Assembly: GCF_025698545.1 (NCBI RefSeq)
Contig: NC_068566.1
Span: forward strand, 2,339,362-2,403,361
DNA length: 64,000 nucleotides
Direction of reading: 5' to 3'
Origin: Gossypium raimondii
Lineage: Eukaryota; Streptophyta; Magnoliopsida; Malvales; Malvaceae
A program made the translations under genes and the position numbers. Of this stretch, positions 11,977 to 23,164 are shown piece after piece. Positions within the stretch are counted from its first letter, which is position 1; every line of letters starts with the position of its first letter. Under the pieces are notes generated by a model. The model saw only the letters and a list, made by a program, of their open reading frames with translations. It searched no databases and had not been told where the DNA came from.

Positions 11977-14403
11977 CTATCTAGCCTCACCAACACTCAA
12001 TAATGAGAATACGTCGCTAGCAGTTACATCAAAAGCATCAACGGATAGTACGGTCGCATCTTCTTCCTCAACGGCCGGGAAGCTATTTGAAGGTAACCGA
12101 TGGAGGACCGGCATCATTGAGAATTCTAAGGAAGCATTAGTCGTACTGTCGTCGAATGTTCCATTGTTCATCGGAATTAACTGAAGCTGCAATGCGTATT
12201 CTAAGTCCCACAACACGTCCCGCATCATCGGTCTTTCGTTACCGGACGGTCTTAAACACTTCTCAGTTGTTTCGACGAACTTCCTCAACGAGTTGGGGTT
12301 GATTGTATCAACTAGCATTGGATCGATAATCTTCTCGAGTTGACCTTTCCTCAACCAAAGCATTCCCCATTCAGCTAAGTTCACTTCTTCCCTCCTATTC
12401 GATGCCATAACCGCTGGCCTCGCACAAAGTACTTCGAGAAGTACGACCCCGAAAGAGTACACGTCGGATTTATCCGTCAATTGCAGCGATAAGAAGTATT
12501 CGGGGTCGAGATAACCCAACGTTCCTTTGACATCAACACTATGTTCTGCATCCGGAAGGTTAAATTTCGAGACTCCAAAATCGGCAACTTTGGCTACTAA
12601 CCGTTCATCGAGTAGGATGTTCGTGGACTTAACATCGCGGTGAATGATTCCACCATCCGAACCGGTGTGCAAATAATTAAGCCCTTTTGCTGCACCAATA
12701 CAGATTTCAAGCCTTTGCTTCCAAGACAAGTCGGACCGAGCAAAATACGGTTTCTCAACATCGGAACTCCGATTATATAGATGATCTCTAAGAGTACCCT
12801 TCTCCATAAACTCATAAACCAATATCATTTCCGATCTTTCGTCGCAGTAACCAATCAAAGAAACGAGATGCCGATGCCGGATTCGGGACAAGACAACAAT
12901 CTCTGTCTGGAATTCCAATAGGCCTTGGCCATGTCCTGGTTCGCTCCTTTTAACAGCCACTTTCTTACCACGAAACAAACCTTCGTACACTCTCCCAAAT
13001 CCACCTTCTCCGATCAATAAACCAGAATCGAAATTCTTCGTTGCTTGCTCGATTTCGTAATAAGATATTCTAAGAGCAAGATCCAAAGGAGACATGTTGG
13101 ATGTTTTTTCAGACAAAGGCTTTCTTTTCCTGCATTTCAAGAACATAACCATTGCCACTATAAAACCAACAACAAATACAACAGCCCCAACAACAGAGCC
13201 AACTATAGGAACTAAATTAGTCCTTTTTTTAGACCTCTCTTCGGGCACAACAAAACTGGATTCCTTCATGAATTCCATTATTTCAATCCCATTCAAAAAC
13301 GCCATTTGATTCTCGGAATCATTCCGAGGGCCGACACTTACGTTCATGACCCCGGATTTGTCCGAATCCACCACGAAATCGAAGTAAAACGGAACCTCTA
13401 ACTGTCCGGTTTCGTTATACGGATAAACCAGCTTGTCAAATTTATCGTAAATGTAAAGATCAAACTTGACAGAATCAATTGATGAACTAACAATGTCATT
13501 AAAATGGAACCTAACAAAGTGTCTTGAACTTTTACTCACATTGAAACTCCACGTTATATTGAAAAATTGCCTGCTAGTGTTATCTTCTACATTCAATTCC
13601 TTTGCAGTCTTATAAACAAGGCTTGGGGCAGTGTATTCGTTGGCACGACCAGATGTGTATGCAGGTTCACCACTGAAAAACGAACTGTTCTTAGCACTTG
13701 TCGGATCAGACAAGAACTGATCATCAGGTATCCAGTTCCTCCACAGTGTATCTTCATCTGTTGTAATAGTAGCCCCTCCGACATTGATCCTATAGACTGT
13801 ATGTAAAACCCGAGACCGTAAACCGTCGAACGAGCCTCGACGACGTCCGGCGAGGGGAGCGGTGTCGGGGACGAAGCTTTCCGGTGCTAGAAACACTTCA
13901 ATGGCGTTTACAAAAGCTATGTTTGAACCTTGAGAAGGTATGAAGTTGATTTTGAATCTTCCTTCATCGATATTGACTAAAAATTCCTTGATGACCGGCG
14001 AACCGGCAGGGCTATTTTTGACGGAGAAATTCGATAAAAGCTCGAACCCTGAAGCTAAAACGGTGAATTTAGCGTTGTACAGATTATCAGAAGATGAAGG
14101 AACAAAGAAATGGAGACGTACAAAGTAAGTGCCGCTTGTTTTGATTATGAACTCGTAAAACGATGGCTGTGAATAGATTCTCACCGTCCGATAAAGTTGG
14201 GATACGGAGGAGGTGGTTTCTCGTTTAGTGCCGGTTTTTCCTCTAAAGAAAGAAACGCCGGCGTAGCGGTCACCGACGAAGTTCCGATCGTCATTTCCGG
14301 TGAAGTTGAAATCTGACCCACAGTTGATGAAGTGCTCGTTAGGACGTGTATAAGCTGATGAGAATGGCAGAAAAAAAAGGAAAATAATTATAAGGTTTTC
14401 CAT
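11977..14403 (-). CDS. Malectin-like receptor kinase (CrRLK1L family)
   Basis: An 808-residue single-exon receptor-like kinase of the FERONIA/THESEUS (CrRLK1L) type. These plasma-membrane proteins sense cell-wall state or RALF peptides. Visible parts: a hydrophobic signal peptide (about 1-17); a malectin-like ectodomain (about 25-375) with several N-glycosylation sequons; a transmembrane helix (about 397-423) followed by basic KCRKRK; a Ser/Thr kinase with P-loop GEGGFGRV (465-472), invariant Lys in VAVKR (485), HRD (588-590), DFG (608-610) and YLDPEYF; and a Ser/Thr-rich tail. All catalytic residues are present and length is normal for the family. The start ATG precedes the signal peptide directly. 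It resembles the Arabidopsis At5g24010 group more than FERONIA itself (inference). Lack of introns is typical of the family. Confidence 0.95.
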   Translation of the reverse strand: MENLIIIFLFFLPFSSAYTRPNEHFINCGSDFNFTGNDDRNFVGDRYAGVSFFRGKTGTKRETTSSVSQLYRTVRIYSQPSFYEFIIKTSGTYFVRLHFFVPSSSDNLYNAKFTVLASGFELLSNFSVKNSPAGSPVIKEFLVNIDEGRFKINFIPSQGSNIAFVNAIEVFLAPESFVPDTAPLAGRRRGSFDGLRSRVLHTVYRINVGGATITTDEDTLWRNWIPDDQFLSDPTSAKNSSFFSGEPAYTSGRANEYTAPSLVYKTAKELNVEDNTSRQFFNITWSFNVSKSSRHFVRFHFNDIVSSSIDSVKFDLYIYDKFDKLVYPYNETGQLEVPFYFDFVVDSDKSGVMNVSVGPRNDSENQMAFLNGIEIMEFMKESSFVVPEERSKKRTNLVPIVGSVVGAVVFVVGFIVAMVMFLKCRKRKPLSEKTSNMSPLDLALRISYYEIEQATKNFDSGLLIGEGGFGRVYEGLFRGKKVAVKRSEPGHGQGLLEFQTEIVVLSRIRHRHLVSLIGYCDERSEMILVYEFMEKGTLRDHLYNRSSDVEKPYFARSDLSWKQRLEICIGAAKGLNYLHTGSDGGIIHRDVKSTNILLDERLVAKVADFGVSKFNLPDAEHSVDVKGTLGYLDPEYFLSLQLTDKSDVYSFGVVLLEVLCARPAVMASNRREEVNLAEWGMLWLRKGQLEKIIDPMLVDTINPNSLRKFVETTEKCLRPSGNERPMMRDVLWDLEYALQLQLIPMNNGTFDDSTTNASLEFSMMPVLHRLPSNSFPAVEEEDATVLSVDAFDVTASDVFSLLSVGEAR

Positions 14404-14512
14404 AGGAGAGGATTATGAGCTCCTTCTTAATTTTTGCAGGTCAATTTTGATTTCAATGGAACACTTTGAAAGAGAATAAAGGTGGTGAGGATATGCATAA
14501 TTAAATTAGAAA

Positions 14513-14522
14513 TTTATAAAAA
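14513..14522 (-). promoter_or_regulatory. Possible TATA box of the receptor kinase
   Basis: The minus strand reads TTTATAAATT about 110 bp upstream of the kinase ATG, in an otherwise AT-rich region. Weak evidence because such words are common here. Confidence 0.3.
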
Positions 14523-14704
14523 AATATTTAAAAAAGTTAAAGATAGTGGTAGTTAAATTATTGAAAGGTGGAATGTGAAACACATGATTGATTGATTGAT
14601 ATGATAACGTATAAATAAATGGATATAATCCATGTGTTGCATTAAGGTAATTTTATATGTTGTAGAGTAATCATTTTCTTTTTTTTTTAAATTATATATT
14701 ATGT

Positions 14705-14852
14705 ATTCGTATGGGTTTGGATAGACGATTGGATGCGATGTGTTTAGTTTATTTTTGTTTTATGTTACATATTGTTGTAATATTTAATCTTACTATTATT
14801 GCTACTTTTACACTAATAGTAACTAAACACACCGTCTATTCAAATCCACCAT
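14705..14852 (-). mobile_element. Tourist-like MITE copy (family T, diverged)
   Basis: Ends GGGTTTGGATAGACGATTGG and the complement of GGTGGATTTGAATAGACGG form an inverted pair. The core words GTTTAGTTTA and AATATTTAATCTTAC match the complement of the copies at 8609 and 21301. It lies about 300 bp upstream of the receptor kinase ATG. Confidence 0.6.
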
Positions 14853-14949
14853 TACATAATTGCAAATATCTAAGGGGATATTAAAGGAATGATGAATTAT
14901 TGGTGTGGGCAATCTAAAAAGTATGGTTGATCACTTTCTTTTAGGCATA

Positions 14950-16095
14950 AAAGTATTTAATTTTTTCAAAAAATTAAATTTTATTTTACTTAATTGGATA
15001 TTTAAATTTTCAAAATACATTAAAAGGCCCTTAAATTTTTTAAGAAAAGTAATTAAACCATTGCTTTTTTTTTCCACTTAATTGGGTACTTGAACTTTCA
15101 AAATATATCAAAAAGGCTCACAAACTTTTTTTTTAAAAAGAGCAATTAAATCACTGATTTTTTTTGCACTCAATTGGTTACTTGAACTATCAAATGCTTC
15201 AAAAAGACTCTTTGACCATTAACGTTAACAGTTGACCATTAAAGTGAACTGCCCCTAACTTTTTCCAGTTAAAGTCACCCTTTGTTATAACCACGGCGTG
15301 ACATGTGGCAAAAAAATTATAAAAAATAAAAATCAATAAAAGTTATAACAATTATTAAATTATATTAAAAAATAGAAAAATTTATAAAAATCATAAAAAT
15401 TATAAAATGCATAAAAAATGTCATTTAATCATTAACTTTAACCATTGACCGTTAAAGATAATGGCCCCTACTTTTTTTAGTTAAAGCCATCATATGTCAC
15501 AACACAACGTGACATATGACACAAATTGATAAAAGAAATAAAAATCAATAAAATTTATAGAAAAATTATAAAATACTTCTTTTAGTACGATAATTTAAAT
15601 ATATTTTTACAAATTTTATATTTCTTTACATTTTTATAATTTTTTACGACTTTATAAAATTTTATAATTTTTATGATTTTATAAAATTTTTACGATATTT
15701 GTAATTTTTTCTAATTTTAATAAAATTTAAATATTTTATTAAAATTTAATATTTTTATAAATTTTATGTTTTATTATTTTTTATCACATGTCACGTTGTG
15801 GTTGTGATACATGGTAGATTTAATTGAAAAAAATTAAGGGCGGTTCAAGTACCCAATTAAGTGCAAAAAAAGGCAGGGCTTAATTGTTTTTTTTTTTGAA
15901 AAATTTTGAGGGCCTTTTTATGCATTTTGAAAGTTCAAGTGCCCAATTGAGTGCAAAAAAGAAACAATGGCTTAATTGATTTTTTTTTGAAAAAAATTGA
16001 GGGTTATTTTGATGCATTGTGAAAGCTCAAGTGCCCAAGTGAGTGCAAAAAAAAAACGCAGGGGCTTAATTACTTTTTTTGAAAAAGTTTGAAGG
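14950..16095. mobile_element. Foldback element with tandem-repeat arms
   Basis: The left arm (about 14950-15215) and right arm (about 15830-16095) are inverted. Each arm is itself two to three degenerate units of about 90-100 bp, with words such as CACTTAATTGGGTACTTGAA on the left and TTCAAGTGCCCAATTGAGTG on the right. The AT-rich centre also folds back (ATGTGACA/TGTCACGTTGTG near 15300-15520 and 15785). It is a non-coding foldback or Mutator-type element. Ends are approximate and no target duplication was found. Confidence 0.5.
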
Positions 16096-16436
16096 CTTTT
16101 TACACGAAAAATATCGAGGGTGCGGTATTGAGCTCTGGAGTTGGGAAAAATGAAAATGTACCATTCGTGTTCGCGGTAGAGGCCTTTGCATGTGTTCAAA
16201 GTATTCAACTGGGCCTGGATCTGGGATTTATGGAGGTCGAAATTGAAGGCGATGCCCTTTCTGTTGCCAAAAAATTACAAAGAGAAGGTATTGATAAATT
16301 AGATATTTGTGCTTACATTAGAGATGGGCAAGGGCTTAATGAAATATTTTGTACATGTCAATTCAAACACATCCATAGATCGATGAGTGGAGTTGCTCAC
16401 TTGCTTGCTACTGAAGGCTTAGAGAAAGGGGAATGA
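16089..16436 (+). pseudogene. RNase H-like (RVT_3) fragment, retroelement-derived
   Basis: A continuous frame (115 codons from the ATG) carries the C-terminal half of the RNase H-like fold found in plant LINEs and related proteins: AVEAFACVQSIQLGLDLGF (helix with catalytic-type Glu), MEVEIEGDAL (strand with Asp), AYIRDGQ, and FKHIHRSMSGVAHLLATEGL at the end. The N-terminal strands with the first catalytic Asp are missing, so it cannot be a full enzyme. It abuts the right arm of the foldback element, from which the apparent first codons derive. It could be an exon of an unmodelled host RNase H-like gene, but no partner exon was seen. Confidence 0.55.
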
Positions 16437-17258
16437 TGTTGCTTGAGAAATGAGTTTCCTAAGTATGCTAAAGGAGAAATGGAAAGGGATCATAGGGGGA
16501 TAGTGTTTTTGAACTAATATTTGCTCAATTTTGGCAAACTAAGGTAGGTGGTGAGCCTAGAGAAGAGAGATGAAGAGAAGATGGATGGTCTAAAGTATTT
16601 GGAAAAAAAAAAGGGGTTAATGACTGAAGGGTTACAAACCAGTCTATGCCGCATTAATTACTTAGGTCGGGGGCTTGGATGCTTCTAGAGCAAGTTATTT
16701 TTTTGTCTGGATATTGGACTGCTGTTTTGGCCCAATTATTTTGTTATATCTGATTGTTACTTGGATTTTTTTGTTGGTTATTTGAATAACATTCCAGTTG
16801 ATATTTTCGATATATATATTAAGGTCGAGATCACGAGAACTTTGAAATAGTAGTTTCACAGGTTTAAATCTCACCTTATGTAAATGTATGTAAAAGTGGA
16901 TTCTAAAAGAGGCCTTAGGGGGCAATGCCCCTTAAAATTTTGGGAAGTTTTTATTTTTCCCTTAAAAATTTTAATTAGGCTCCCAAATTTTTTAAAATTC
17001 TCATTATACTTTTTATATTTTTGAAAATTTTGATTAAGCTTTCTTACAATTTTTGAAAATTCTCATTAATCTCACACAAATTTTAAAACTTTTAATTAGA
17101 CCCCCAATTATTTTTTTTAAAATCCATTAAACTCCGAAACTTTTTAAAAATTTTATTAGCCCCAAAAACTTAGTCCCAAGATCCACCACTGAATGTATGG
17201 ATTCTACTCCAAATTTTTTTATGTTACTTTGAAATTATTGAAAGTCTTTTATATAGTT
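16437..17258. other. Intergenic repeat debris between RNase H fragment and solo LTR
   Basis: No gene. 16910-17200 contains the GGCAATGCCCCTTAAAATTT type repeat with short degenerate TTTTAAAAATT units, also represented near 22490-22800 and 24895-25150. Confidence 0.4.
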
Positions 17259-17263
17259 CCTTT

Positions 17264-19758
17264 TGTAACAACTCGCTTTTTAGTGGTGTCGAAAACAGTG
17301 GTTTCGAGGCCATCAAATCCGACGAGTAAGTTCGTAAATATTATTATTTAATATTTACGAGTCAAATGTGATTTTTAAAAAGGTTTTTGATTTGATAATT
17401 TATGTTATATAAGTGATTTATTAAGTTCAAGTGGTTTTAGAAAATAAGGTATTGGGACCTTATTTTTATAAACTGAGTTGTAAATATTTTTATAAATATA
17501 TATAGAGTGTCATTAAGGTGGTATTAAAATTTCGTTAAGAAATTTTAATGTTTCGATGGTTAATTAATTAAAATGATCAAATTAAAAAAAAGTGCATTCC
17601 CAGGACTCCGTTCTAGTAAATCGGAAATATTTACGAAGCTAGTTGTGTAGCTATTTAGGTTTCGATTAAGTGAATTTCTTGAATTAAAAGTAAATAGGTA
17701 TAAAGACTAAATTGCATATAGGGTAATAGTTGAATTATAGATTAAAGAAAATTAAATGGACTAAAGAAACAATTATGCTATTATTCTTTAATGAGGCGGC
17801 ATAAAGATATTTATAAATTTAATATATATATTATATAATAAAACAAAATAAATAAAGAATAAATCAAAAGAAAGAAAGGTAGAAACGAAGCAGAAAGAAA
17901 AAGAAAAAGGAAAGAAAGGAAGGAGAAAGCCACAACCTTAGGGGATTCAATTGTTTACAGTTCAATTGGTTAGTCAATTTAGTTCCTTTTTTTAATTTTT
18001 TTTAGAATCCTGGTATTAAATACTACCCGACCCATGTCAAAATTTTAAAAATTATTGAGTTTTAAATGTTGTTAATGTTGAATAATTTTATTATCAGGGA
18101 TTAAATTGATAGATTTTTAAGTTAGAAGTGAAAAGGATTGAATTGTAGAATAAATTGTAAATTTTGAGTAATAGGGATTAAATTGTGAAAATTTGAAATT
18201 TAGGGATTTAAGTGAAATTAGAGAGTTAAATCTAGTTTAAAGTGGAAATTGAATGAAAATATAGAATTGATTGTGAAAAAATAAAATTAGTCTCGGTTTA
18301 GGGACTAAATTGAAATTCAAACAAATGTTGAGTAAAAAATGAAATATACAATATGAAATTGAATTGTATTGTATTGATGAATTTTAATTGTTTTAATTCC
18401 GTAGCTAACGTCGTACCTGAATCCTCAACTAAAAAGGGGAAAGATAAAGTCGACGAGGAATAGCTCGAAATTTCTAGTTTGTATTTTTATACTCCGAATC
18501 TAGTTGTTAATTGTTATAATTCAATTTTATGTATATGGTAAGTGTTGAGGTGAGAATTATTGTGTTTTGCAATTGAAATGGATCGATTTAGTATGTGATG
18601 AATTTATTGAATTTATATTGATTGAATTGGTATATATATATATTGAATATATTGATTATTTGAATTGAAATGAATATTGGTTGTATTTGAAAAGTGAATT
18701 GAAACCCTATTAACTGTATTGGGATGAGTCGAATATAGATGGCATGCCATAGGATTGGAAGAGTTCAGGGATTTCTTCGACTTCGAGTCGATGAGACATT
18801 GGGTGTCAATTTACTACTTCGGATTAATTCGATGAGGCATTGGATGCCAATTTACTTCTGTTTAACCGATGAGACACTGGGTGTCAATTTATTATTTCGA
18901 ATTATTCGATGAGGCACTGGGAGCCAAACTGGTGTGTTTTGGTTGGGTCCGTGTATCCGTCCGAGTCCAAGTCGTGTTAATAGGGGTAAATGAATAATAA
19001 AGTTTTATAATTGATATTGAAATGGTATGGTATAAGAAATGGAAGTGAAACAGTGAATTGAAAATAGAATGTGAAATATGTTGTAAATATATGGAATATA
19101 TGAGTTATATACTCATGAAATGACTATGGAATGGATATTGCAATTGTATAATGAAATGTGAAATAAATTGTGAAAATCTATATAGCAAGTATGAGAATTG
19201 AGATATTTGTGAAACAAATGAAATATGATATGGTTGTTGTAATAATTAAATATTAATACGTGTTTATATTTCAATTGTATATTTGTAATTTCTTATCTTT
19301 AAATATTTGGATTATAGAAATACCACTGAGTTTATACTCAGCGTACGGCTTTATTTCCGGTGCGCAGGTTAGGCACTTAGCTTTTGATCGCCGATTCAGC
19401 ATCCAACAACGATCCCGAATTCAAATGTGGTGATGTTTATCCTTTGTGTCGGCATGTACCTAGGGTGTCTAAATAATAGTTATTTTGTGGTTTGATTGTA
19501 AATGAGGTTATAAATTTAATTTTGGTTGGTTTTATACATATAAATATGTGTTTATTTTTTAAGCCATATTATGGCATGATAAATTGAACTAGGCAAATTG
19601 ATTTGGATTTGGTATGTTTATAATTTGGATTAAAATGATGCTTTGATAACTTGTTTTAATGATATGAAATATTTGAAATTTCTGTCTGTTTGATCTATAA
19701 ACTCCGGTAATGCTCCGTAACCCGGTTCCGGTCAGGGATACGGGTTGGGGGTGTTACA
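17264..19758 (+). mobile_element. Solo LTR, about 2.5 kb, TSD CCTTT
   Basis: The segment begins TGTAACAACTCG and ends GGGGTGTTACA, so it has the TG...CA ends of an LTR (extended TGTAACA/TGTTACA inverted pair). It is flanked by the same 5-bp word, CCTTT, at 17259-17263 and 19759-19763. No gag-pol, primer-binding site or second LTR lies beside it, so it is the recombination product of a full element. Length and ends fit a Ty3/gypsy chromovirus-type LTR (inference). Orientation is by similarity of the CTCAGCGTACGG...GCGCAGGTTAGG block to the 3' part of such LTRs. Confidence 0.85.
18789..18930. repeat. Four degenerate ~40-bp repeats inside the solo LTR
   Basis: Units beginning CGATGAGRCAYTGGRWGYCAA start near 18789, 18830, 18867 and 18907 (spacing about 41, 37 and 40 bp). 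They lie in the putative U3 part of the LTR. Confidence 0.75.
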
Positions 19759-19763
19759 CCTTT

Positions 19764-20257
19764 AGTTTTTAGGAAATCACAAGTTAATATAATGATAAAA
19801 TTGCACTTTATCCTCTCAAAAAATTATATTCATTTCTGCCCCCTAAAATAATCTCCTGACTTCACCCTTGTGTGATGAGTTAGAATAAGTATTTAAAAAA
19901 AATCCGCGTTAAGTATTCAATTGAAATAATTAACAATGTTAACTATCAAGAAAAGTAATGACATTATAAAAATAGAATGACCAATTTTGTCAAATTAAAG
20001 TATATAGATCAAATATAAAATGTAAACACAGTAAAAGGACCAAGTCTATAATTTAACCAAATTAATACTAAACACATTGATTACAAACTATGAGTAATAA
20101 AACTGTCCTATTAATAAGAGGCTTCAGTAATAAAATTATCACACCACAATAATAAAACACATACCAAATCTTGCCTTAAATAGTTTCTCAAAACACATTA
20201 TTAGCATATTAAAAGGATTAAAAACACTATTAGACCATTAAAACATTACTTTAATAG
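19764..20257. other. Intergenic, 3' flank of the P450
   Basis: AT-rich, no gene. The solo-LTR insertion site continues into sequence resembling the CTGCCCCCTAAAATAATCTCC repeat type. Confidence 0.35.
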
Positions 20258-20267
20258 TTTCTCAAAA

Positions 20268-20633
20268 GTTAAAATATGCCATGAGTCTTTATACTTTTCA
20301 AAATTTAAAATTTAGTCCATGTATTTTTATTCATAGGAATTTAGTTCCTTTGCCTTTTAGATTTCAAATTTCCAATCATAATATTGTTAAATTTTTTCGT
20401 TAAATTTAATTTCTTTACAAACACCATTTTTAGTTACATGGCTACTAAGTGAGTATTTTTTTTAATTTCCAAAATGTTACACCAATAACTTTAACAAAAA
20501 ATTTAATAGTATTAATAGTTGGACCTAAAATTTAAAACCTGAAAAACAGAGAGTTTAAATTTTTAAAAATAAAAGTACAATGATTAAATTTTAAATTCGC
20601 AACAAGTATAAAGACTTATGACATATTTTAACA
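20268..20633. mobile_element. Mutator-type MITE at the P450 stop codon
   Basis: About 365 bp with inverted ends of roughly 80 bp (GTTAAAATATGCCATGAGTC on the left, its near-complement GACTTATGACATATTTTAAC on the right). The flanks TTTCTCAAAA (20258-20267) and TTTATCAAAA (20634-20643) match at 9 of 10 positions, as expected for the 9-10 bp duplications made by Mutator-like elements. The right flank contains the stop codon of the P450 (complement of TCA at 20638-20640), so the element forms the immediate 3' UTR of that gene. Related copies lie at 56448 and, less complete, at 44054 and 41599. Confidence 0.7.
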
Positions 20634-20637
20634 TTTA

Positions 20638-23133
20638 TCAAAATACCTTACTAGCAATAGAGCGTGGTTTGCACATTGCTTCTAATGGTTCAATTTTAGG
20701 CATAGTGAGCCCTTTCCCTTCATTCATATCAATTCGTTTCTCACTCACTCTTTTCCATTCAAAGCACTGAATCAATGACCCTAACACCAACCCTAACACA
20801 CGGTTTGCCAATCCCATTCCCGGACAAGCCCTTCTCCCCATCCCGAATGGCAATAGCTTTGGGACGGCATCGCCTTCTTTATCATCACTTTCGAATCTCT
20901 CGGGCTTAAAACTTGTCGAGTCTTCCCATAAATTGGGGTCCCGTTGAATGGCCCATGCATTGACGAATACGATAGTGTTGGGACTAATGTCGTAACCACC
21001 TAAAGTGCAATGGTTAGATGAAAAATGAGGGACTAGAAGTGGAGTTGCTGGATACAACCTTAAGGTTTCCGAAATTATGTTTTTTAAGTATTGTAGTTTG
21101 GGCAAATCAGTTTCTTCAATTAGATGCTCTTGGCCGACTTGAGTGTCTAATTCGTTTCTAGCTTTTTGTAAAATCTCGGGATGGTTTAGTAAATTCGACA
21201 TTGCCCATTCGAGTGTTATAGCTGTTGTATCGATTCCTGCATTTAACATTACCTGCACAATGGAAATAATATGATGTAGATTTGTGAAAGTCTAGATTTA
21301 AAGTGAATTTGGATGGGCGGTGCGTTTACCTGCGATTAGTGTAAAAACAGCGGTGGCGGTGAGATTAGATACTGTAGCAATACTGTAGTGTGAGACAAAA
21401 AGTAAGCTAAACACACCGCACCGCACCCAATCGCCCATCCAAACTCACCCTTATTCTAACTTCATTTGACCATAAAGAATTAAAACTCGCATTTAAATTG
21501 AAAAAAAATTCAAATTAACTTAATCCCAAAATAAATTCGAACACGAAATGACCAATCTTTTTAAAAACCCAAACCATGTCCATAAGTATGTGCAGAAGAG
21601 AATTAATTAGCAAATTTATGTTAGGGGCGAAATAAAATTATAAAAATTTGAAAGTAAAAGTAAAAGAACCTGTGTTCATAATACTTAAATTAAATTATTA
21701 ATATTTGGGATAGTAAAATTTCTATTTGACCAAGGGACCAATGACCTATTCTGGATTTAGTCTTTCTATATATATATATGGGTTAATTGCATAAAACATA
21801 GAATTGTTTATGAGTGGCCCAGCTCGAAGGTTTAGTTCGAAAAGTAGGAGAGTTTGGATAAAAATATAAGCTTGAAAAAAAATAGAGTCTATTTAGAAAA
21901 CGGGCCGAGTCTTGGGTAAGATCTTTTTGTCCGGGCCTAGTCTGGATTTGTAATTTTTTGTTGTTGTTTTGCTGCTGTTTTCCCACCATTTCAATATTTT
22001 GTTGCTACTATTTTGTTGTTATTGTTTGGATATTGTATAACTCTTATTTTATTGTTAATTTTGTTATTATTTTAGAGGCATTTGCTTATTAAGTTGCACC
22101 TATCTTAATGTAATTTAAGTATAAAGACTTATTTATTTTCAATTTATTGAGAAACATTTATTTTAATGTTTTTAGGGTATTTGAAATATTATATTTTTTT
22201 AAAATTTTTATATAAAAAATAAAAAAATTTAATGCAATTGAATCAGACCCAAATTTTAGTATTTTTATCCCAGCCAAATTTGGACAAAAAATTAAGCCCA
22301 TTTTTTGGACTAAATCGAGCCTAAAATTTTATTAAAGCCCGATCCAAACCAATCGGACCCATAAACAACCCGAATGAAACATCTCTAAATTGTTAAATTT
22401 ATTTTAAATTACTCATCAAACTTTAAAATATTTTAGTTAAATCATCAAAATATCAATATAATATTAATGTCATTAATTTCAGTTCGCAGGACCCAAGGGA
22501 GGCAAAGCCTTGACCCCCTTGATTATATGAAAAATATCGACTGCTCCATAAAATTAATACATTAATTCCAGCCATTCTAACCCCTTGGTTAAATAGAAAA
22601 TTACATTTTTGACTTTTTTCAATAATTAATAATTTAAGTCCTTTTAGCCTCTTAATTAAATTAAATTTTTTTCATTTTTGCCTCCTCTCAAAAATTAATA
22701 ATTCAATTTAAGCCTTTTTAACACAAAACTTCTAGCTTAATTTGACCTCCCAAATTTTATAATTTTATCTCGATTCTCCAACCACAAAATTCCCGATTAC
22801 ACCCTATAACTAATTTGAATCTAACGCGAATCAAATTGTAATTATAATGTGTACCAATTTTATCTTACACCTTAGATCTAACATGTTAATTATTTCTTCT
22901 TCTTTTTTAACCCATTAAATTCAAACAATTCGTACAATAGGCGCACACGTATTTACAGTTTGACCTATGTGTTTTAAATATGCTTGCTCTACACAAGATT
23001 TGAAAAATGGCATAACACCTAAGCTAGCTAATGGAGGACTGAAATTAAGAAGGATTTGACTAACATGTTATTAGCACTTTGAGAACTCAATCAGAATCGA
23101 CACCAATTTAAAATTCTTTATTGCAATTAACCT

Positions 23134-23164
<31 letters not shown>

